A stretch of 10,829 bases of DNA from Collinsella sp. (GTDB taxonomy: Bacteria; Actinomycetota; Coriobacteriia; Coriobacteriales; Coriobacteriaceae), in NCBI GenBank assembly GCA_022713905.1, contig JAIHTM010000069.1, positions 1-10,829 of the forward strand, in the 5' to 3' direction. Position numbers and translations under genes: made by a program. Positions within the stretch are counted from its first letter, which is position 1. Each line of letters begins with the position of its first letter. The notes below the pieces were generated by a model. That model worked only from the letters and a program-made list of their open reading frames with translations, ran no database searches and had not been told where the DNA came from. Positions 1-4,809 of the stretch are shown in pieces.

Positions 1-35
1 GTCAAGATGCCGGCGCCCGACGGGGAGACGGCGAG

Positions 36-1340
36 TTAGCCGGCAGGTCGGCATGTCAATCCTGGTCTAACAGAGCCTTCTTTATTGACCGTTTTGTCCG
101 TCTTGGTAAACGGCGCGCCGTTGATGACGACCTCGGTGAAGCTGTCGACCTGCATAAAGTCGCCCAGCTCGTCGGTAAACGTGATGTAGCCGAACTTGGT
201 CTCGTCGTAGCCCTTATGGATTTCGGTCGGATAAGGCGCCTCCGATGTGATGGCCTGCGAGATGTCGTCGAAAACCTTCTTGAGCTCTTCGGCATTGGTC
301 GCCGACTTGTAGTAGTCGGAGTTTTCCGCGGGTGTGCCATGAGTATCCCATGCCGTGGCATTGGGGTAGTTGCTTGAAACAGCCTGCATGAACTTGTTCT
401 CTTTTTGGCTTTTTCCCGAATCCTGGATACCAGCACTGGGGTTCGCGCCATCAAAGATGCCGATGGTATAAACGGTGGCCTTGCCGTCCTTCATATTCTT
501 AGCAGCTGTCACGGCAGCGTTGGCGACACCCGCATCGAATTTATTTTGCTTTGTTGGCGTGCCGTCGGTAAAGAACACAATAATCTTCTTGGCGTCTTTG
601 CGGCCATAAGTGGTAGTGATTTTCTCGGCCAGCTCTAGGCCATAGTCGGCGCGCGTGGCACCGGCAGGCTGAATTTGATTAATTGTATTCTTCTTGAGAT
701 CATCCGCATTGCTGCCGGAACAGTAGGTCAACTCTTTCATAACCTGGGTGTAATTGTAGGAGTACCCTCCGTCGCGATACATATTGTTGCCGATATCGTT
801 GGACTTCTTGCCCGCAAACTTAACAATGGCAACCCTATGCTGCCTATTGACGCCCTCGATGCTCTCATTTTGTTTTGCGATGGTATCGATAAAGCTGTTC
901 GCAGCACTCTTCAGCGCATCGATACGCTTGGTGCGATCTCCGCCACCCATAGGATCATCCATCGAGCCAGATGCATCCAGCACCATCACGATGTCGAGCG
1001 GCGTAGTAACCGTCACGGTTGAATTAGACGTCGAGAACATGGCCGAAAGCGTGGTCAGAAAATCCGACTCTTCGTTTTCCTCAGTTGCCTCGACCGTCTT
1101 GTCGGTCCAGATTCGGCCGATGTTTTGAGTCGTTACTTTATTACCGTTGTGACCGGCCACCCAGATTTCCCAGCGTCCGCTGGTGTCGGGATCGACGACG
1201 ACCTTTCCGCTCATTGTCGGTCCGTCCATTCCGGTACTGGACCTGGCGTTGGCCTCGGGCAGCATGGCAAATGCTGCAGCCGGCAACACCAGCACTACGG
1301 CCAGCATCACCGCCAAGAGACCCCTCGTGTACTTACTCAT
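36..1340 (-). CDS. Secreted VWA-domain surface protein, probably truncated at its C-terminus
   Basis: The 434-residue product starts with a signal peptide: a short positive head, a hydrophobic stretch at residues 8-24 and a likely signal peptidase site after AFA (about residue 25). A GRIWTDKTV segment at 75-83 resembles one found ahead of the VWA domain in long Gram-positive adhesins. The von Willebrand type A domain spans about 115-365. It has the metal-binding MIDAS motif DASGS at 122-126, a matching Thr at about 229 (GATRADYG) and Asp at 259 (FFTDG). Such domains bind protein or matrix ligands through a divalent metal. The ATG at 1338-1340 has an AAGGGAG ribosome site about 6 nt upstream. 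Family members usually continue with further adhesin or Cna-B-like repeats and an LPXTG or membrane anchor. Here the frame ends in an unrelated-looking tail (about 419-434) with no anchor, so a frameshift, recombination or truncation is likely. The VWA assignment is firm; ligand and role are unknown. Confidence 0.85.
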   Translation of the reverse strand: MSKYTRGLLAVMLAVVLVLPAAAFAMLPEANARSSTGMDGPTMSGKVVVDPDTSGRWEIWVAGHNGNKVTTQNIGRIWTDKTVEATEENEESDFLTTLSAMFSTSNSTVTVTTPLDIVMVLDASGSMDDPMGGGDRTKRIDALKSAANSFIDTIAKQNESIEGVNRQHRVAIVKFAGKKSNDIGNNMYRDGGYSYNYTQVMKELTYCSGSNADDLKKNTINQIQPAGATRADYGLELAEKITTTYGRKDAKKIIVFFTDGTPTKQNKFDAGVANAAVTAAKNMKDGKATVYTIGIFDGANPSAGIQDSGKSQKENKFMQAVSSNYPNATAWDTHGTPAENSDYYKSATNAEELKKVFDDISQAITSEAPYPTEIHKGYDETKFGYITFTDELGDFMQVDSFTEVVINGAPFTKTDKTVNKEGSVRPGLTCRPAG

Positions 1341-1392
1341 CGCGTCTCCCTTCTCGCAGGCTCAGACCTTGCATCAGCCTAAAGTTACGAAA

Positions 1393-1473
1393 TGAGACAC
1401 AATTAGGGCAGGTGACACACGTTCCAGATTCATTTTTAGGCGTGAGACAAATGTCTCACCAAAGTTGAGACAC
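1393..1473. promoter_or_regulatory. TGAGACA motif cluster with an 8-bp palindrome upstream of the VWA gene
   Basis: The heptamer TGAGACA occurs at 1393-1399, 1443-1449 and 1466-1472, and inverted (TGTCTCA) at 1452-1458. The two central copies form a perfect inverted repeat, GTGAGACA-AA-TGTCTCAC, at 1442-1459. The cluster lies 53-133 bp upstream of the VWA start codon, where operators are expected. I could not assign clear -35/-10 boxes here. A regulator-binding site is an inference from repetition and position only. Confidence 0.4.
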
Positions 1474-1525
1474 GAGCGTTTTCGCAGGAAAACGGGTGCG
1501 ACTCAAGATGGACGGGGCAAAAGAA

Positions 1526-1726
1526 CCCGTTTTCCTCCGTCCCCGGGGGATCTATTGGTGGTGCTCGCCACGAAACTGGCCTATCTACTATGTTTAGTCC
1601 GGTACCTCCGACCATAACCGCGTTTCATGAAAAACCGCAGGCGTTCTACCTGCGGCTTTCATTTCGCATTACTTGCCGTGGTCGAGGACTGCCGCCTAAA
1701 CGTAGTAGATAGACCCATTTCGTGGC
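1526..1726. repeat. Composite element A: leader box plus long nested inverted repeat
   Basis: A 27-bp leader box at 1526-1552 matches the leader of element B at 22 of 27 positions. It is followed by a long inverted repeat: the arm at 1567-1597 pairs with 1696-1726 at 27 of 31 positions. On the minus strand two of the four mismatches become G-U pairs. Inside sits a second stem (CCTCCGACCA near 1605-1614 with TGGTCGAGG at 1679-1687) and an apical hairpin CCGCAGG/CCTGCGG (1635-1641 with 1649-1655). The whole can be drawn as one extended hairpin about 160 nt long. It could be a structured RNA, an elaborate terminator, or a miniature mobile repeat; the sequence alone does not decide. Confidence 0.6.
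1628..1662 (-). terminator. Intrinsic-terminator-like apical hairpin in element A
   Basis: Read on the minus strand, a 7-bp GC-rich stem CCGCAGG/CCTGCGG with a 7-nt loop is followed directly by TTTTT and then CAT, the form of a rho-independent terminator. Flanking TGAAA/TTTCA bases can extend the stem. The plus strand also has a weaker T-rich tail (CTTTCATTT), so it might work in both directions. It lies about 400 bp beyond the last hydrogenase gene and could act as a backup stop protecting the VWA gene from readthrough. Confidence 0.45.
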
Positions 1727-1764
1727 AGACGGGTCACGCGGCGGCCCTCGCGAGGCCAAAATGA

Positions 1765-1973
1765 TCCGTTTCCCTCTGTCCACGGGAGATCAAGGGCTGT
1801 TACGGATATGGTGTCATTTCAAAACTATGCCGGATTACGGGGCTAAAGTCGAGGCCCTCATCCATACCTTCATTTTTTGAAAAACGGCAAGCAATCTACC
1901 TGCTGGTTTGTTTTTGCGATTTTCTGTATGGTCGGAGGTTCGCTATCCAGCCCCGTAATCCGGCATAGTTTTG
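1765..1973. repeat. Composite element B: leader box plus perfect 25-bp inverted repeat
   Basis: This is the second copy of the architecture of element A, offset by 239-250 bp. The leader box is at 1765-1791. The outer arms 1820-1844 and 1949-1973 are perfect 25-bp reverse complements, unrelated in sequence to the arms of element A. The core at 1879-1905 matches the core of A (1629-1655) at 22 of 27 positions, including a shared TCTACCTGC. An inner arm at 1927-1939 (TATGGTCGGAGGT) is the exact reverse complement of 1604-1616 in element A, as expected if the two elements share an inner stem. Structure is kept while arm sequence differs. Confidence 0.65.
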
Positions 1974-2004
1974 TTCGCGACGGCACAACCGCGCGTTTAA
2001 GCGC

Positions 2005-2038
2005 GGGGCCGGTGGGGCATTCTTGCCCCACCGGCCCC
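2005..2038. terminator. Strong hairpin ending the hydrogenase operon
   Basis: A perfect 15-bp stem, GGGGCCGGTGGGGCA at 2005-2019 with its complement at 2024-2038 and a TTCT loop, lies 21 nt past the stop codon of the ferredoxin gene. There is no clean T-run on the minus strand after it; a second short hairpin (1989-2006) overlaps its base. It is the natural transcription end or 3'-end stabiliser for the operon. Confidence is high in the hairpin and moderate in the terminator role. Confidence 0.7.
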
Positions 2039-2059
2039 TATTCCAGCTCTGTTCCAGCG

Positions 2060-2401
2060 CTATTCCGGCTTGGTTTCCACCGTGGGAGTCTTGTCCGCTG
2101 CGACTGGGGTACGGGCGGTGTCCATAGTCAGGCAATGTTTGGGGCAGCTTTCGATGCACTCGCCGCACACCACACAGGCATACGGGTCGATCGACCACGT
2201 TCCGCCCTTGCGATCGACCGCGAGCGCGCCCGCCGGGCAGCGACGCGCGCACATGCCGCAGCAAATGCACACGTCCATGTCGTTGACGATATGCCCGCGC
2301 AAGCGCTCGGGTGCCGCGAGCTTCTCCTGCGGATAGCACACCGTTACCGGCTGCTTGACCATAGAGCCCAAGGCCGTCTTGGCAAATGTCAGCAAACTCA
2401 T
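2060..2401 (-). CDS. echF: Ech-type hydrogenase ferredoxin-like subunit, two [4Fe-4S] clusters (EchF / NuoI / HyfH family)
   Basis: The 113-residue polyferredoxin has two classic CxxCxxCxxxCP motifs: C45, C48, C51, C55 and C76, C79, C82, C86. Each binds one [4Fe-4S] cluster with the proximal Cys of the other motif in the usual crossed pattern. The N-terminal segment (about 1-35) resembles the docking part of NuoI/EchF subunits. In the complex it should pass electrons between soluble ferredoxin and the small subunit, on the cytoplasmic side of the membrane. The start lies 7 nt after the stop of the large-subunit gene, with GGAAAGG inside the upstream gene as a plausible ribosome site. The last 20 residues are Thr/Pro/Lys-rich and look disordered. 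It is the last gene of the operon, as echF is in the archaeal ech operon. The family is sure; the ech symbol rests on gene order. Confidence 0.88.
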   Translation of the reverse strand: MSLLTFAKTALGSMVKQPVTVCYPQEKLAAPERLRGHIVNDMDVCICCGMCARRCPAGALAVDRKGGTWSIDPYACVVCGECIESCPKHCLTMDTARTPVAADKTPTVETKPE

Positions 2402-2408
2402 GCCGCGC

Positions 2409-3497
2409 CTACCTTTCCGTGCAGCTAATGCAGGGGTCGATGGTCAGGATAATCATGGGCACGTTGGCAAGGAGCACGCCCTGCAGCGCATGCGTCAGAC
2501 CAGCCAGGTTTTGCGACGTCGGCGTGCGCACGCGGAAACGGTCCAGGTTCTTGGTGCCGTTGCCGCGCACATAGTAATACGCCTCGCCGCGCGGCTGCTC
2601 AATCACAACCTCGCCGCGCGCGCCGTCAGCCGGCGTGAGCTTGGTGCGCCCGCCGATTCCGTCGTGCGGTATCTTGCCCACAAGCTCCTTGATGATGTCC
2701 ATGGCCTGCGTGACCTCGGCACAGCGCACCTGGCAGCGGGCATAGCAGTCGCCGTCGGTGGCAACGATGGGCTCAAACGCAGCCAGATCCGCATAGGCGC
2801 CGTCGCCAAACATGCGCACGTCATAGTCCACGCCCGAGGCGCGCCCAAACGGGCCGACCATCGACAGGTCCAGCGCGTCCTTCTTGCTGATCACGCCCAC
2901 GCCATGCAGACGCTCGCCGCAGCTGTCGTCGTCCAAAAACGTATGCACCAGGGCCTCGTAGTCGGGACGCATGGCATCGAGTGTCTGGACAATGCCCGCC
3001 AGCTCGGAGTCCTCGATGTCGTGCTTAAGACCGCCGATCTCGTTGATCGACAGGATCACGCGGCCGCCGCACGTGCTCTCAAAGATCTTGAGAATCTGCT
3101 CGCGCAGGGTCCACGAACGATAGAACAGCGCCTCAAAACCAAAGGCATCGGCGAGCAGACCCAGCCACAGTAAGTGCGAGTGGATGCGCGACAGCTCGTG
3201 CAAAATGGTGCGGATATACTGCACGCGGCCAGGAACCTCGATATCGAGCATACGCTCGCAAGCTGTAGCATAGCCGTAGCTGTGACCCACGGCGCAGATA
3301 CCGCAGATGCGCTCGGCGATGTAGCCAAACTGATGCATGTCGCGCTTTTCGGTGAGCTTCTCGAGTCCGCGGTGCACAAAACCGATCTGCGGAATTGCCT
3401 CGATAACGCGATCATCCTCGAGCACCAGGTCCAGGTGAAGCGGCTCGGGCAGCACAGGATGCTGCGGGCCAAACGGAATAACGGAGCGATGTGCCAT
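2409..3497 (-). CDS. echE: Group 4 [NiFe]-hydrogenase large (catalytic) subunit, EchE / CooH-like
   Basis: The 362-residue protein is homologous to NuoD (49-kDa) of complex I but keeps both nickel-binding Cys pairs: RICGIC at 63-68 (C65, C68) and DPCISC at 354-359 (C356, C359). This marks a true [NiFe] hydrogenase rather than a complex I subunit, which has lost these cysteines. It should hold the Ni-Fe(CN)2CO centre that reduces protons or oxidises H2. The protein ends four residues after the start of the second CxxC (CTER then stop), so there is no C-terminal extension for a maturation endopeptidase to remove. Such unprocessed large subunits are described for some group 4 enzymes (CooH, EchE). 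The ATG at 3495-3497 has a strong AAGGAGG about 10 nt upstream, and the gene begins 5 nt after the upstream stop. Hydrogenase identity is very secure; no hyp maturation genes are in the window. Confidence 0.93.
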   Translation of the reverse strand: MAHRSVIPFGPQHPVLPEPLHLDLVLEDDRVIEAIPQIGFVHRGLEKLTEKRDMHQFGYIAERICGICAVGHSYGYATACERMLDIEVPGRVQYIRTILHELSRIHSHLLWLGLLADAFGFEALFYRSWTLREQILKIFESTCGGRVILSINEIGGLKHDIEDSELAGIVQTLDAMRPDYEALVHTFLDDDSCGERLHGVGVISKKDALDLSMVGPFGRASGVDYDVRMFGDGAYADLAAFEPIVATDGDCYARCQVRCAEVTQAMDIIKELVGKIPHDGIGGRTKLTPADGARGEVVIEQPRGEAYYYVRGNGTKNLDRFRVRTPTSQNLAGLTHALQGVLLANVPMIILTIDPCISCTER

Positions 3498-3502
3498 GGA
3501 CC

Positions 3503-4204
3503 TTACGCCTCCTTTTTCTGCTTGTCGCGGGCGGCCTTGGCGGCAAGCGCCGCGCGGACCTTGGCCGCTTTCTCGGGATCCATGGCGGCGAGTTTTGCCT
3601 CCATCTCGGCGGCTTTGAGTGCGGCCCTGGCAGCGGCATCGTCATGCTGAGCATCGGAGCCAGCAGCTGCAGCGGGCTGAGCGGCGGCAGCGCCCGCAGC
3701 ATCGCCGGCGCCCTCCCCTCCAGCAGCGGCGGCCTTCTCGGCCGCGGCCTTGCGCGCCTTTGCCTCGGCAGCCGCGCGGACCTTCATGGCCTTCTCGCGC
3801 GCAGCCTTCACCTCGGGCGTGATCACGCTCATGGGCTCGGCCGTCGAGACCTGGTAGAAAAAGCCGTTAAAGTCGACCTGCATATCGGTGATGACAAGGC
3901 CAAACAGGTCGTGCGCCTCGTTCTCGAACGGGAACACCGCCGGATAGTACGAGCTGATGGACGGGATCTCCTGGTACTGGTCGATACCCTCGGCCACCAG
4001 ATTCTCAATCGCATAGCTGCCGTCCTGCGCGATCTGTTCCTGAGCGGCGCGAACGTTGATAAACGTATAGACCAGGCGATACGTGCCGTCGTCTACACAG
4101 CGCTCGGCGTGCATCTGCACAAAGCGCGCGCCGGCGCCCTTGAGCGCCTGGACATGCGACAGCAGCGCATCGAGCTCGACGGTGGTATAGATTGCCTTTT
4201 GCAT
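3503..4204 (-). CDS. echD: Hydrogenase NuoC-like 30-kDa subunit (EchD-like) with a long Ala/Lys-rich tail
   Basis: Residues 1 to about 128 form the NuoC / HycE N-terminal domain, with the family signature FPFENEAHDLFG at 91-102. This subunit bridges the small and large subunits in the peripheral arm. The protein is 233 residues; the conserved domain ends near 128. Residues 130-233 are an extension very rich in Ala, Lys, Glu and Arg. Blocks at 131-161 and 187-233 are likely helical or coiled-coil and are split by an Ala/Gly stretch at 160-185. The start codon overlaps the upstream stop by one base (TAATG), with AAAGGAGG 7 nt before it, which indicates translational coupling. The domain call is firm. 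The tail is unexplained and might be a flexible linker, a partner-binding helix or low-complexity drift in GC-rich DNA. Confidence 0.88.
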   Translation of the reverse strand: MQKAIYTTVELDALLSHVQALKGAGARFVQMHAERCVDDGTYRLVYTFINVRAAQEQIAQDGSYAIENLVAEGIDQYQEIPSISSYYPAVFPFENEAHDLFGLVITDMQVDFNGFFYQVSTAEPMSVITPEVKAAREKAMKVRAAAEAKARKAAAEKAAAAGGEGAGDAAGAAAAQPAAAAGSDAQHDDAAARAALKAAEMEAKLAAMDPEKAAKVRAALAAKAARDKQKKEA

Positions 4205-4797
4205 TACTCGGCCTCCTTTGCAGCGGCGGCAGCGGCGGGCGCGCCGTCAGCCGCGGGCGTATCACCGGCACCGGCCCCGGCGCCCGCAGCGGCCACAAAC
4301 CCGTCCTCGCCCAGCTCAACGCCACCGTCCCAGGTAGCGGCGCCGCCCACGGTAAGCGGGTCACCGCCAGCACGCATCACGGCTTCCTTCTGGTCCAGGA
4401 TGCCGCACGCCTCCACAATGGCATCGATCACGGTCTCGGGGCGAATGGCGCACCCGGGCGCATACACGTCCACGGGAATCGCGCGGTCCACGCCGCCAAT
4501 AACGTTGTACGCATCGCGGAACACGCCGCCCGAACACGCGCAAATGCCACACGCCACGACGCACTTGGGCTCGAGCATCTGGTTATAGATCTGACGCACG
4601 ACGGGCAGGTTCTGTGCATTAACCGAACCGGTCACCAAAAAGATATCCGCATGCTTGGGGTTGCCGGTGTTGACCACGCCAAAGCGCTCCGCATCGAACA
4701 GCGGCGTAAGCGAGGCCAACACCTCGATATCGCATCCGTTGCAGCTCGAACCGTCGTAATGAATAACCCACGGCGAGCGCGACATTTTATGATCCAT
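4204..4797 (-). CDS. echC: [NiFe]-hydrogenase small subunit, NuoB-like (EchC)
   Basis: The 197-residue protein belongs to the NuoB / PSST / EchC family that carries the [4Fe-4S] cluster closest to the active site. The expected ligands are visible: C19 and C22 (SSCNGCD), C86 in GICACSGG and C116 in APGC. It receives electrons from the ferredoxin-like subunit and passes them to the Ni-Fe site, at the foot of the peripheral arm near the membrane. The ATG at 4795-4797 has AGGAGG about 9 nt upstream; a second in-frame ATG at codon 5 is less well placed. It begins 12 nt after the membrane subunit gene. Residues 168-197 form an Ala/Gly-rich tail absent from the core family fold, similar in composition to the tail of the next subunit. 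Confidence 0.92.
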   Translation of the reverse strand: MDHKMSRSPWVIHYDGSSCNGCDIEVLASLTPLFDAERFGVVNTGNPKHADIFLVTGSVNAQNLPVVRQIYNQMLEPKCVVACGICACSGGVFRDAYNVIGGVDRAIPVDVYAPGCAIRPETVIDAIVEACGILDQKEAVMRAGGDPLTVGGAATWDGGVELGEDGFVAAAGAGAGAGDTPAADGAPAAAAAAKEAE

Positions 4798-4809
4798 GGA
4801 TGCCGCCTC

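Larger units (their letters stand above)
1341..2004. other. Gene-free region of about 660 bp with two composite repeats and a regulatory cluster
   Basis: This stretch separates the hydrogenase operon terminator from the VWA gene. No open frame in it has a ribosome site or recognisable protein content. From left to right it holds the VWA upstream region with TGAGACA motifs, a 12-bp inverted repeat (AGGAAAACGGGT at 1486-1497 and ACCCGTTTTCCT at 1525-1536), composite element A (1526-1726), a near-palindrome around CTCGCGAG (1742-1757), composite element B (1765-1973), and a small hairpin CCGCGC/GCGCGG at 1989-2006. Confidence 0.7.

Noticed and set aside
1526..1973. CRISPR array as an explanation for the repeated structures
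   Set aside because: There are only two units, the repeated parts are imperfect, the spacing is about 240 bp and no cas genes are present.
1877..2428. Plus-strand open frame of 183 codons covering element B and the ferredoxin gene
   Set aside because: It runs through the inverted repeat and terminator and then antisense to the ferredoxin gene. It has no ribosome site and no recognisable domain.
2355..3173. Plus-strand open frame opposite the hydrogenase large subunit
   Set aside because: It lies entirely antisense to genes with clear motifs and has biased His/Arg/Ala composition and no family resemblance.
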